Shown here one piece after another: positions 50,193 through 58,261 of a stretch of DNA of 58,261 nucleotides. Position 1 is the first letter of the stretch. Each line of letters opens with the position of its first letter. The DNA is from Tichowtungia sp964398915. Its GTDB lineage: Bacteria > Verrucomicrobiota > Kiritimatiellia > Kiritimatiellales > Tichowtungiaceae. A program made the translations under genes and the position numbers. The notes beneath the pieces were generated by a model, which worked only from the letters and a program-made list of their open reading frames with translations, had not been told where the DNA came from and searched no databases. The stretch spans positions 1 through 58,261 of the forward strand of contig CAYNOR010000012.1 of the NCBI GenBank assembly GCA_964398915.1. Reading direction: 5' to 3'.

Positions 50193-52136
50193 ATGACCAA
50201 TAAGAAAATAGTTGCTGCCAAAAAGACGGTGAAGAGAAAACCGGCCCCTGCCGTTAAAAAAGTTGCAGCCAAAAAGGCTCCGATTAAGAAAGTTACAGTT
50301 AAAAAAGCTCCGGCTAAGAAGGAACTGCCCAAGCCTTCCTCCAGAAAGGATCTTCCGGCAAAGCCTGCCGCCAAGAAACTGCCCGTGGAGCCTAAAGCAG
50401 AATCGGTTAAAAAATTGCGTCTGCCTAAAATATCGATACCGAATGAAGAGTCGCAGGAAAGCCCTGATTTGGATTCGATGGAAGCCCCTCCGCTGGGTGA
50501 TGCTCCTGTTTCCGTAATGCAACGCGAAGAGCGTAACGAGAAAATCAAGGAGTTGATAGCTTTAGCCTCTGAACACGGGTTTTTGACCCATGAGGATATC
50601 GAAGAGGCTCTGCCTGAAGACCTGGTCGTTCCGGAAGATGCGGAAAAAGTTGTCGCGCTGCTGCGGAGCATGGAAGTGGAGATTATCCGCGCGGACGACG
50701 TGGAAGAATTTAAAGCCCGCATGGAGAAAGAAGAGCGCGAAAAACAGAGCGCTCGCAGCGACGTGCTTGACGACCCGGTCCGCATGTATCTTAAGCAGAT
50801 GGGGCAAGTACCGTTGCTTACCCGCGAGCAGGAAGTGGAAATTTCTAAACGTATCGAAGAGGCGGAACTTAACACAACCAGCTTATTTAACCGGGTCGGT
50901 TGCGCGACGGAAGCCTATTTGGGCGTCATCGAAAAAATTGAAACGGGCAAACAGCGTTTCGACCGTATTGTCAGCGATAAACATGTCGAATGCCGTGAAG
51001 ACTATTTCGGCGCGTTGCCGAAGGTTTTGCAAGGCATCCACCGCAATCAGGAATTGGCCGGTAAATATTTTATCGAAGCCATTCATACAAAAAACAAGGC
51101 GGATCGCGAGAAGAGTCAGAAGCTTTTCGAAGGCGCGCAGGCCCGTCTTTCAGAATACTTCAGCCAGTTGCATTTCAAGCAGAAAGCGATTGAGGATATC
51201 GTTCCGCTGGTTGATCCATTTTACAAAGAGGTTCGTGAGCTGCTGGCCGAGCTCAGCAAACTTGACAAGAGCCGCTCCAAGCATGCCGATGAGAAAATGC
51301 GTGAAGTCCGGAAGCGTGTACGCGAGCTCGAAGAAATTCTGCATATGGAGGCTGATCCCTTCATTGAATATTACCGCTCGTTAAAAACCTGGCTGCGCAA
51401 GGGGATTCAGGCCAAAACTGAAATGATTGAGGCCAATCTGCGCCTGGTGATCAGTATTGCCAAAAAGTACACCAACCGCGGACTTTCTTTCCTTGATCTG
51501 ATTCAGGAAGGCAATATGGGTTTGATGAAAGCGGTTGAAAAATTCGAATACCGTCGCGGTTATAAATTCAGTACGTACGCCACGTGGTGGATCCGTCAGG
51601 CTATCACCCGCTCGATTGCCGATCAGGCCCGTACCATTCGTATTCCTGTACACATGATTGAAACCATTAATAAACTGTTACGGGTTCAGAAGACGTTGTT
51701 GCAGGAGTTCGGTCGCGAAGCTTCGCCGGAAGAACTGGCCGATGAAATGGAGCTGCCGGTTGAACGCGTGCGCGCCATTTTGAAGATCGCTCAGCAGCCT
51801 ATTTCTTTGCAGGCGCCGATTGGTGACAGTGATGACACGAGCTTTGGCGATTTCATCGAAGATAAGTCGGCGGAAAATCCGTCTGAAATGACCGCCTTCA
51901 GTCTGTTGCGCGAAAAGATCGGCGATGTGCTCGAAACGCTTACGGCCCGTGAGCAGGAAGTGCTTACGTTGCGCTTTGGGCTCGTTGACGGTTATCCACG
52001 AACACTCGAAGAAGTCGGACGTCAGTTTAACGTAACGCGTGAGCGCATTCGGCAGATTGAAGCCAAAGCCTTACGTAAAATGCGTCATCCAACCCGTATC
52101 CGGAAGCTTGAAGGCTTTCTGGAGCGCGGACGGTAA
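50193..52136 (+). CDS. rpoD: Primary sigma factor RpoD with a Lys/Ala/Pro-rich N-terminal extension
   Basis: A 647-residue sigma-70. The first ~75 residues are a basic Lys/Ala/Pro tract (VKKVAAKKAPIKKVTVKKAP), like histone H1-type tails and not part of usual sigma factors. Region 1.1 follows (KIKELIALASEHGFLTHEDI), then 1.2 (DDPVRMYLKQMGQVPLLT), a non-conserved insert, region 2 (LIQEGNMGLMKAVEKFEY; YATWWIRQAITRSI), region 3 and region 4 (GYPRTLEEVGRQFNVTRER and IRQIEAKALRKMRHP). TCGGAG precedes the ATG. Confidence 0.96.
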   Translation: MTNKKIVAAKKTVKRKPAPAVKKVAAKKAPIKKVTVKKAPAKKELPKPSSRKDLPAKPAAKKLPVEPKAESVKKLRLPKISIPNEESQESPDLDSMEAPPLGDAPVSVMQREERNEKIKELIALASEHGFLTHEDIEEALPEDLVVPEDAEKVVALLRSMEVEIIRADDVEEFKARMEKEEREKQSARSDVLDDPVRMYLKQMGQVPLLTREQEVEISKRIEEAELNTTSLFNRVGCATEAYLGVIEKIETGKQRFDRIVSDKHVECREDYFGALPKVLQGIHRNQELAGKYFIEAIHTKNKADREKSQKLFEGAQARLSEYFSQLHFKQKAIEDIVPLVDPFYKEVRELLAELSKLDKSRSKHADEKMREVRKRVRELEEILHMEADPFIEYYRSLKTWLRKGIQAKTEMIEANLRLVISIAKKYTNRGLSFLDLIQEGNMGLMKAVEKFEYRRGYKFSTYATWWIRQAITRSIADQARTIRIPVHMIETINKLLRVQKTLLQEFGREASPEELADEMELPVERVRAILKIAQQPISLQAPIGDSDDTSFGDFIEDKSAENPSEMTAFSLLREKIGDVLETLTAREQEVLTLRFGLVDGYPRTLEEVGRQFNVTRERIRQIEAKALRKMRHPTRIRKLEGFLERGR

Positions 52137-52168
52137 TCTGCGGCGGGTTGTTCTTAGCGGGAAAAATA

Positions 52169-53431
52169 ATGTCTCAGAAAAAGTGCCCTTTAAATCGCGA
52201 GCAGCTTGAAGCGCTGACAACAAAGTTTCCGACGCCGTTTCATCTCTATGACGAGGCGGCAATCCGCGACAATGCCCGGGCTCTGAAAGCAGCCTTTGCC
52301 TGGTGTCCAGGGTTTAAGGAATATTTTGCTGTCAAGGCGACGCCCAATCCGTATCTGATAAAAATTCTCAAAAACGAAGGGTTCGGCGCGGACTGTTCGT
52401 CGCTCCCCGAACTGATTCTGGCCGAGTCGGTCGGGCTTTCTGGCGAGGAGATTATCTTCACATCGAACGACACGCCTGCCGATGAATATGTGAAAGCCGG
52501 GCAGCTTGGCGCGATTATTAATCTCGACGACATTTCGCACATTGAATTTCTGCAACAATGCGCGGGGTTGCCGGAATTGATTTGTTTCCGCTACAATCCG
52601 GGTCCGCTTAAGGGTGGCAATGCAATTATCGGCCATCCGGAAGAGGCCAAGTACGGGTTTACCCGTCCTCAGCTTTTTGAAGGCTACCGGATTCTTCGCG
52701 ATAAGGGTGTGAAGCGTTTTGGTTTGCACACGATGGTGGCTTCGAATGAGCTCGACACAACCTATTTCATTGAAACGGCGCATCTCCTTTTTGATTTAGT
52801 CGGCGAGATTTCCGCCGAACTGGGAATTCGATTTGAATTTGTCAATATTGGTGGCGGTATCGGTATTCCCTATAAGCCTGAGCAGCAACCGGTCGACCTG
52901 ACTGTTGTGGGCGATGGAATTCACAGGCTCTACGTGGAGAAAATTGAAAAAACGGGGCTCGGCCCCATTGATGTGCGACTGGAATGCGGACGGATGGTGA
53001 CCGGTCCGTTTGGCTGGCTGGTGAGCCGTGTGCTGCACAAAAAAAATACCTACAAACAGTATGTCGGCCTCGACGCCTGTATGGCCAACTTGATGCGTCC
53101 GGCGCTTTACGGGGCTTATCACCACATTACGGTGCCGGGTAAAGAAAGTCTGCCGCACGATTTTGTCTGCGATGTAACCGGATCTCTCTGTGAAAATAAT
53201 GACAAGTTTGCCATTAATCGTGCGCTGCCGGCAGTCGATGTCGGAGATCTGGTTGTCATTCATGATGCGGGTGCTCATGGTCACGCCATGGGGTTCAACT
53301 ACAATGGCAAGCTACGCTCTGCCGAATTGCTGCTGCGTCAGAGTGGTGAGGTGGTGCAGATCCGCCGCGCCGAAACCATTCAGGACTATTTCGCCACGCT
53401 CGATTTTTCAGGGTTGAACCGTTTCGTGTAA
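52169..53431 (+). CDS. lysA: Diaminopimelate decarboxylase family enzyme
   Basis: A 420-residue PLP-dependent fold III decarboxylase. The PLP Lys is in YFAVKATPNP, GADCSSLPELILA follows, EFVNIGGGIGIPY binds PLP phosphate, and the second-site block is GSLCENNDKFA. This would make L-lysine from meso-DAP. The sequence is close to LysA but related carboxynorspermidine or other decarboxylases share this fold, so the exact substrate is likely rather than proven. ATG 52169 chosen; an earlier in-frame start at 52148 has no site. Confidence 0.88.
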   Translation: MSQKKCPLNREQLEALTTKFPTPFHLYDEAAIRDNARALKAAFAWCPGFKEYFAVKATPNPYLIKILKNEGFGADCSSLPELILAESVGLSGEEIIFTSNDTPADEYVKAGQLGAIINLDDISHIEFLQQCAGLPELICFRYNPGPLKGGNAIIGHPEEAKYGFTRPQLFEGYRILRDKGVKRFGLHTMVASNELDTTYFIETAHLLFDLVGEISAELGIRFEFVNIGGGIGIPYKPEQQPVDLTVVGDGIHRLYVEKIEKTGLGPIDVRLECGRMVTGPFGWLVSRVLHKKNTYKQYVGLDACMANLMRPALYGAYHHITVPGKESLPHDFVCDVTGSLCENNDKFAINRALPAVDVGDLVVIHDAGAHGHAMGFNYNGKLRSAELLLRQSGEVVQIRRAETIQDYFATLDFSGLNRFV

Positions 53432-53460
53432 AATCCAAAGCGCTCCGGGCTGATTTCGTA

Positions 53461-54276
53461 TTACTTCATGCACCACCAGCCGAGGACAACCAGTCCGAGG
53501 GCAATCCGGTACCAGCCGAACAGGATGAGGCTGTGTTTCCGCAGATATTTCATGAGCCATTTAATAACCATGGCGGCTACGAGAAAAGAAACCGCAAAAC
53601 CGATGGCGAGCACGATATATTCGACTGGAGAAAAGGCAGCCCCGCTTTGGAGGAGTTGAAGAAGGCTTGCTCCGGCGATGGTGGGAATGGCCAGAAAAAA
53701 AGAGAACTCGGCGGACAGTGTTCGGTTTAGCCCAAGCAGCATTCCGCCTAAGATGGTTGCCGTGGATCGGGAAGTCCCTGGAACAATGGCGAGACATTGC
53801 ATAAGTCCGATAAAGAATGCGGTGCGAAACGTCAACTGGTCGATTGAATGCACCGCATTGGATTTTACCTTGTGATTTCTCTCGAAAATAATGAGAAGGA
53901 TTCCATAGAAAATCAGCGTCGTTGCGACAGTGATGGGATTAAAAAGGTGATCTTCTATAAACCTGTGAAAAAGGAGGCCGACGATGACCGCCGGGACAAC
54001 CGCAACCAGCGTTTTTGCCCAAAGCAGCCATTTATTCCGTTGTTCGGTTTTTGTTCCTGTGAAGGGCCACAGTTCACGCCGGAAGAGTACCACGACGGCC
54101 AGGATCGCGCCGGATTGAATGAAGACAGTAAAGACCTCCGTAAATGTTTTATTCTCGGAGAGCCGGATGAATTCATCGGCCAGAATCATGTGTCCTGTGC
54201 TGCTGATGGGAAGAAATTCAGTGATCCCTTCAATCAAGCCGAGTAAAAATGTTTTAAAAAAAAGCAAAACGGTCAT
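53461..54276 (-). CDS. uppP: Undecaprenyl-diphosphate phosphatase
   Basis: A 271-residue polytopic enzyme (UppP/BacA) that recycles undecaprenyl pyrophosphate for peptidoglycan and glycan synthesis. The catalytic GLIEGITEFLPISSTGHMIL and PGTSRSTATILGGMLLGL motifs are both intact. Its lipid carrier is the same one needed by the polysaccharide locus and Ddl pathway. AGGA precedes ATG 54276. It converges with lysA. Confidence 0.97.
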   Translation of the reverse strand: MTVLLFFKTFLLGLIEGITEFLPISSTGHMILADEFIRLSENKTFTEVFTVFIQSGAILAVVVLFRRELWPFTGTKTEQRNKWLLWAKTLVAVVPAVIVGLLFHRFIEDHLFNPITVATTLIFYGILLIIFERNHKVKSNAVHSIDQLTFRTAFFIGLMQCLAIVPGTSRSTATILGGMLLGLNRTLSAEFSFFLAIPTIAGASLLQLLQSGAAFSPVEYIVLAIGFAVSFLVAAMVIKWLMKYLRKHSLILFGWYRIALGLVVLGWWCMK

Positions 54277-54445
54277 TTGGGATTCCTGACGGACATCTGT
54301 TTAATGCATAGAACCCGCGCACTATGGCAGGAGGCTGATGACAAATCAAATGAGTTTCTGATGGCATTTTTCCTAGCTATCGCGCGGGCTAAATCGTATT
54401 CAAATATCAAAGCTTCGGTTGTCTCCGGTGGCGAAAGAATTTTGT

Positions 54446-55351
54446 ATGGAAGTATCGCGAAAAAATCTGGTTTGGTTTGCCTGGCTGTCTACTGCAGCGG
54501 CGGTTCTTACGATCGGCTTGAAAACCGCCGCCTATTTTCTGACCGGCTCGGTCGGGTTGCTTTCTGACGCCCTCGAATCCCTAGTCAATCTGGCGGGCGG
54601 ACTGATGGCTGTGGTCATGTTAACAGTTGCTGCTCAGCCCGCAGATGAGAGGCATCCTTATGGACACAGCAAGGCCGAATATTTCTCAAGTGTTGTCGAA
54701 GGGGCGCTGATTCTGCTGGCGGCCGCCAGTATCGGTGTTGCCGCCATTCATCGGCTTATGTTCCCTAAGCCGCTTGAGCAGATCGGAATTGGGTTAGGCA
54801 TTTCCATTCTGGCATCGCTGGTTAATCTCGGTGTCGCAATCATTTTACTGCGGGCTTCGAAACGCTACGAGTCCATTACGTTGCGAGCCAATGCGCATCA
54901 CCTGCTGACCGATGTGTGGACGTCAGCCGGTGTTCTGGCGGGGATCGGTGCCGTGGTGTTGACCGGATGGACGCAACTGGACCCGATTGTCGCTTTAGTT
55001 GTTGCTGTCAATATTGTCTGGACTGGTGTTCGTATCATGCGGGATTCCGTGGGCGGACTCATGGACGCAGCCATCTCTGCCGGGGATCAGCAGAAAATAC
55101 GGGACATTCTGGAATCTTATCTGGAAGATGGCGCACAATACCATGCACTGCGTACCCGGCAGTCCGGCGCGCAGCGATTCATCTCGTTCCATATGCTGGT
55201 TCCGGGCGACTGGACCGTAGCGCGCGGACACCGGTTGATCGATCACATTGAGACCGATCTCCGTAGCGCCTTGGCGCGTGTTACTGTGTTCAGTCATCTG
55301 GAATCTCTTGAAGATCCTGCCGCATGGGACGATTCTGAATTGCGCAGATAA
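54446..55351 (+). CDS. Cation diffusion facilitator transporter
   Basis: A 301-residue CDF family metal exporter with six helices. DALESLVNLAGG (helix 2) and NAHHLLTDVWTSAGVL (helix 5) carry the His/Asp metal site, and HPYGHSKAEYFSS is the family loop. The cytoplasmic C-terminal domain starts about residue 205. A metal such as Zn, Mn, Fe or Co is expected; which one cannot be told. It is divergent from uppP. ATG 54446 chosen as the first Met with a full helix 1. Confidence 0.93.
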   Translation: MEVSRKNLVWFAWLSTAAAVLTIGLKTAAYFLTGSVGLLSDALESLVNLAGGLMAVVMLTVAAQPADERHPYGHSKAEYFSSVVEGALILLAAASIGVAAIHRLMFPKPLEQIGIGLGISILASLVNLGVAIILLRASKRYESITLRANAHHLLTDVWTSAGVLAGIGAVVLTGWTQLDPIVALVVAVNIVWTGVRIMRDSVGGLMDAAISAGDQQKIRDILESYLEDGAQYHALRTRQSGAQRFISFHMLVPGDWTVARGHRLIDHIETDLRSALARVTVFSHLESLEDPAAWDDSELRR

Positions 55352-55449
55352 TCTGCGGATGCGGAATGGCTACGTCCAAAAAGGGTTTACAACGCTTTGA
55401 CCCGCCAGTATAACCGCCAGTTCAAATTCAGTAAAAACGGGAAGTTTCT

Positions 55450-56727
55450 ATGACAAAAGAGTGGATCAGTCTGGCCGTATTTGTTCTCTGTTATGTTCTG
55501 TTCGTCTTACTGCCTGGGAAACGTTCATGGGTTGCCTGTGCCGGCGGCGTTCTTTTAATCGCAACGGGTGTTCTGACGTGGCAGGATGCGTTTTTTACCA
55601 AGATCAGCTGGAACGTGATGGGACTTTTCTTCGGCACCTTGATTCTGGCCGAAATTTTTATGATGTCGCGCGTCCCGGCGGTGATGGCCGAATGGCTGGT
55701 CGATAAGGCCAAAAGCACACGCGTCGCTATGCTGATTCTCTGTGCGCTGTCCGGAGTTATTTCTATGTTTGTGGAAAACGTCGCTGTTGTGCTTCTGCTC
55801 GCACCGGTTGCGATCAGTCTGGCCGACAAGCTGAAAATCAGTCCGGTGCCGCTGCTGATCGGTATTGCCGTGAGCAGTAATCTGCAAGGAACGGCAACCA
55901 TGATCGGCGACCCGCCGAGCATGATTCTGGCCGGCTACATGCGTATGGGCTTCTGGGATTTCTTCGCGTATGAAGGACGTCCGGGCATTTTCTTTGCCGT
56001 CCAAATCGGTGCGGTTGCTTCACTGCTGGTGCTGGCCTGGCTGTTCCGTCAGCACCGCACAAAATCGGTTCTACTGGCTCAGGAAAAGGCCCGATCATGG
56101 GTTCCGGCGTCTTTACTGGGCCTGCTGGTTATCGGATTGTCCTTTGCCACACTGTTTGATCCGGAATTCGAATGGTTCGCCGGAACCTATACCTTGATTC
56201 TCGGTGTGATTGCGCTGGCCTGGTTTCGCGGGATTGCGCGCTGGGGCAGCGTGCGCAAGCTGGCTAAAACCCTCGACTGGGACACGACCTTTTTCCTGAT
56301 CGGAATTTTCGTTCTGGTGGGCGGCCTGAGTGATTCCGGCTGGATGGATAAACTGGCATCCGGCATGGCGGGGTGGGTCGGTTCCAACGTCGCACTCGCT
56401 TTCACCGTTATGGTGCTGTTTGCGGTTCTGGTGTCGGGATTTGTCGATAACGTACCGTTCCTGCTGGTCATGATTCCGGTCGCCCAGAAAGTGGCCGATA
56501 CGATCGGTGCTCCGGTTCCTTTGCTTATGTTCGGTCTGTTGATCGGTGCCTGCCTCGGCGGCAACCTGACGCCTATTGGTGCCTCCGCCAATGTTGTCAC
56601 CCTTGGCATCTTGAAAAAGCGCGGATATCAGGTTGGATTTAAAGAATTTATGCGGATTGGTATTCCCTTCACTGTCGCGGCGGTTCTTTCCGCCTGTGCC
56701 TTCGTCTGGTGGGTGTGGGGCGTTTAA
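55450..56727 (+). CDS. ArsB/NhaD-type ion transporter (SLC13-like)
   Basis: A 425-residue membrane protein with about eleven helices of the ion transporter superfamily. Two related half-sites are visible: ENVAVVLLLAPVAI with NLQGTATMIGDPPSMIL, and DNVPFLLVMIPVA with GGNLTPIGASANVVTLG. Such paired asparagine/glycine motifs are found in ArsB, NhaD and related carriers. Substrate (arsenite, Na+/H+, or organic anion) cannot be fixed. No arsenic regulator is nearby. Confidence 0.9.
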   Translation: MTKEWISLAVFVLCYVLFVLLPGKRSWVACAGGVLLIATGVLTWQDAFFTKISWNVMGLFFGTLILAEIFMMSRVPAVMAEWLVDKAKSTRVAMLILCALSGVISMFVENVAVVLLLAPVAISLADKLKISPVPLLIGIAVSSNLQGTATMIGDPPSMILAGYMRMGFWDFFAYEGRPGIFFAVQIGAVASLLVLAWLFRQHRTKSVLLAQEKARSWVPASLLGLLVIGLSFATLFDPEFEWFAGTYTLILGVIALAWFRGIARWGSVRKLAKTLDWDTTFFLIGIFVLVGGLSDSGWMDKLASGMAGWVGSNVALAFTVMVLFAVLVSGFVDNVPFLLVMIPVAQKVADTIGAPVPLLMFGLLIGACLGGNLTPIGASANVVTLGILKKRGYQVGFKEFMRIGIPFTVAAVLSACAFVWWVWGV

Positions 56728-56752
56728 TCGTTTTAGTTAATTAGGAGAACAA

Positions 56753-57400
56753 ATGAAGCCTGTTGAAAAAAAACCGGAAGTAAAATTCGGCGTGCATTTG
56801 AAATCCCGGATGATTTCAGGGATGCTGGTGCTCGGCCCTCTGGTCATAACGCTGTTTATCCTCAAGCTGATTTTTGCCGCATTGACAGCCTTTGTCCTAC
56901 CTGTACTGCGTCCGTGGCTGGTTGATCTGCCCGAATCGGTTGTCGTTATTATCGCAACGGTCGCCGCGCTGTTGCTGATTTATCTGGTGGGTATGTTCAC
57001 CACGCACTTTTTGGGTCGTCGCCTTATCAAAGTGGGTGAGGACATTATGATGAAACTGCCGATCGTAAAATCGGTTTATTCAGCTTCCAGACAGGTCATG
57101 GACACCATTTCAAGTTCAACGAAGGCCTCGTTTAGCGCTACTGTACTGGTTGCATTTCCTCATGCCGCATCGCTGGCCGTCGGCTTCGTAACCGGCACGA
57201 TCCTTAATCCGGAGGGAAAAACACTGTACCGTATATTTGTCGCCACGACGCCGAACCCGACGTCTGGTTTTCTTCTTTTGTTGCCGGAAGAGGGAGTAAC
57301 CTTTACAGACATTTCGGTCGAAGAGGGTATCAAAATGATCGTTTCCGGCGGTATGCTCGCCCCGAAACAATACGTGAAGCGTGACGCTCCGCTCCCGTGA
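56753..57400 (+). CDS. DUF502 membrane protein
   Basis: A 215-residue DUF502 family protein. Two N-terminal helices (about 22-45 and 62-85) are followed by the conserved cytoplasmic part: PIVKSVYSASRQVMDTI, VLVAFPHAASLAVGFVTG and VATTPNPTSGFLLLLPEE. The family is widespread with no settled function. Fourteen bases before the pseudouridine synthase start. AGGAG precedes the ATG. Confidence 0.93.
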   Translation: MKPVEKKPEVKFGVHLKSRMISGMLVLGPLVITLFILKLIFAALTAFVLPVLRPWLVDLPESVVVIIATVAALLLIYLVGMFTTHFLGRRLIKVGEDIMMKLPIVKSVYSASRQVMDTISSSTKASFSATVLVAFPHAASLAVGFVTGTILNPEGKTLYRIFVATTPNPTSGFLLLLPEEGVTFTDISVEEGIKMIVSGGMLAPKQYVKRDAPLP

Positions 57401-57413
57401 TAAAAACTTCCCC

Positions 57414-58142
57414 ATGCAAGAACGGCTCTCAAAAATTATGGCACAACGCGGGCTCTGCTCCCGCCGCGAAGCTGATCGCTATATCGAACGCGGTCTTGTC
57501 TTCGTTGACGGTGTCCGTATCACCGAACTTGGCACTAAAATTTCTCCGGACGCACAAGTTGAGCTGTCGCAGGAAGGGCTCGCCCGCCAGCAGACACAAG
57601 TCACCATTCTGCTCAACAAGCCGGTCGGCTACGTTTCCGGCCAGGCGGAAGACGGCTACAAGCCCGCCGTATTTCTCATCAATGCGTCCAGCCGTTGGAA
57701 AAACGATCAGTCGCCCCGTAAATTTAATTCCACCCAACTTAAAGGACTTGAACCGGCCGGACGGCTCGATATCGATTCCAACGGATTGCTGGTTTTAACG
57801 CAGGACGGACGTATCGCCCGCAAAATCATTGGTGAAAACTCGCACGTCGATAAAGAATATCTGGTGCGCGTTACCGGCCAGCTTTCCGCCGATGGACTGA
57901 AACTTTTAAACCACGGACTCAGTCTGGACGACAAAAAGCTCAAGCCCGCGAAAGTTAGCTGGCAGAATGAAGACCAGCTCTGCTTCGTCTTGAACGAAGG
58001 GAAGAAACGTCAAATTCGCCGCATGTGCGAACTGGTAGGGCTCAAAGTGGTTGGCTTAAAACGTGTCCGCATCGGCAAAGTGGTTCTCGGCAACCTTCCT
58101 CCCGGTCAGTGGCGCTACCTCCGCGACGACGAGCAGTTTTAA
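57414..58142 (+). CDS. RsuA/RluB/RluF-family rRNA pseudouridine synthase
   Basis: A 242-residue pseudouridine synthase. An S4 RNA-binding domain (LSKIMAQRGLCSRREADRYI, about 3-60) precedes the catalytic domain with ILLNKPVGYVSG, EPAGRLDIDSNGLLVLTQDG (catalytic Asp about 118) and EGKKRQIRRMCELVGLKV. It isomerises a uridine in rRNA. Features fit RluF best, but RsuA, RluB and RluF overlap. ATG 57414 follows the DUF502 stop closely. Confidence 0.93.
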   Translation: MQERLSKIMAQRGLCSRREADRYIERGLVFVDGVRITELGTKISPDAQVELSQEGLARQQTQVTILLNKPVGYVSGQAEDGYKPAVFLINASSRWKNDQSPRKFNSTQLKGLEPAGRLDIDSNGLLVLTQDGRIARKIIGENSHVDKEYLVRVTGQLSADGLKLLNHGLSLDDKKLKPAKVSWQNEDQLCFVLNEGKKRQIRRMCELVGLKVVGLKRVRIGKVVLGNLPPGQWRYLRDDEQF

Positions 58143-58261
58143 CGACTTGAGGAGCCGGGGGAGCGCACAGCGATTTTCCCGATCCCGCTCAGCCGATTGT
58201 TAGCCTTAGTTTTCATGCATTGGGAGATCACTCTTGCCGATGTTGCACCGTTCGCAGAGTG
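58143..58261. other. Window end, no clear gene
   Basis: 119 bases after the last gene. An ATG at 58217 opens MHWEITLADVAPFAE and runs off the end with no ribosome site; it may or may not be a gene. Confidence 0.3.

Noticed and set aside
50590..51384. 264-codon ORF in another frame of rpoD
   Set aside because: Overlaps conserved sigma-factor sequence; composition is that of a shifted frame.
54277..54567. 96-codon ORF upstream of the CDF gene
   Set aside because: Runs into the CDF gene in a different frame and has no recognisable domain.

Overview
The window looks like a chromosome segment of a diderm, LPS-bearing bacterium. It carries lipid A and heptose genes (lpxK, a GT9 heptosyltransferase, msbA), a Tol-Pal operon, uppP and a type IV pilus ATPase. 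The best guess is the PVC group (Verrucomicrobiota/Kiritimatiellota). That placement rests on gene style (divergent FtsZ, unusual GluRS, GHL10 hydrolase, large sensor proteins) and is not proven by any marker here. No rRNA, CRISPR array, phage or transposase gene was seen.

Layout. 1-1540: a PIN-type toxin-antitoxin pair in text-like repeat DNA, bracketed by 46-nt direct repeats. 1540-10890: an exopolysaccharide/O-antigen locus (WbaP-type initiator, O-antigen ligase, TPR protein, GT2, GT4, epimerase, membrane protein). It is interrupted by two small accessory genes (four-helix-bundle protein, GxxExxY protein), each between imperfect inverted repeats, and by gene-free palindromic repeats lying in frame inside the ligase and GT2 genes. 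11048-15575: NtrC-type regulator, NYN-like protein, hpt, a small Cys-rich ORF, gltX. 15773-27069: six tightly packed signalling genes. The first two are a response regulator without its phospho-acceptor Asp and a histidine kinase without its phospho-acceptor His. 27104-28283: a Phd/RelE-type module with a four-site phased operator, translationally coupled to an RNase D-like exonuclease. 28335-34589: rpoN, MBL hydrolase, lpxK, heptosyltransferase, msbA. 34991-40932 (minus): tolQ-tolR-tolA/tonB-tolB-pal, a tandem degenerate GGDEF protein and pdxJ. 41041-48277: GHL10 hydrolase, then ddl-ftsQ-ftsA-ftsZ, NYN protein and rimO. 48462-58142: tRNA-Phe, pilT, rpoD, lysA, uppP, CDF transporter, ArsB/NhaD-type permease, DUF502 protein and an RsuA-family pseudouridine synthase.

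The main unusual features are: (1) a family of palindrome-ended repeats, some carrying a small gene and some gene-free, which appear to have entered intergenic and coding DNA of the polysaccharide locus; (2) a signalling cluster whose proximal pair has lost phosphotransfer residues on both sides; (3) an ftsZ in the normal division cluster lacking the second T7-loop aspartate and the Thr of the tubulin signature; (4) the 12-bp phased AGCGCT operator over the toxin-antitoxin promoter.
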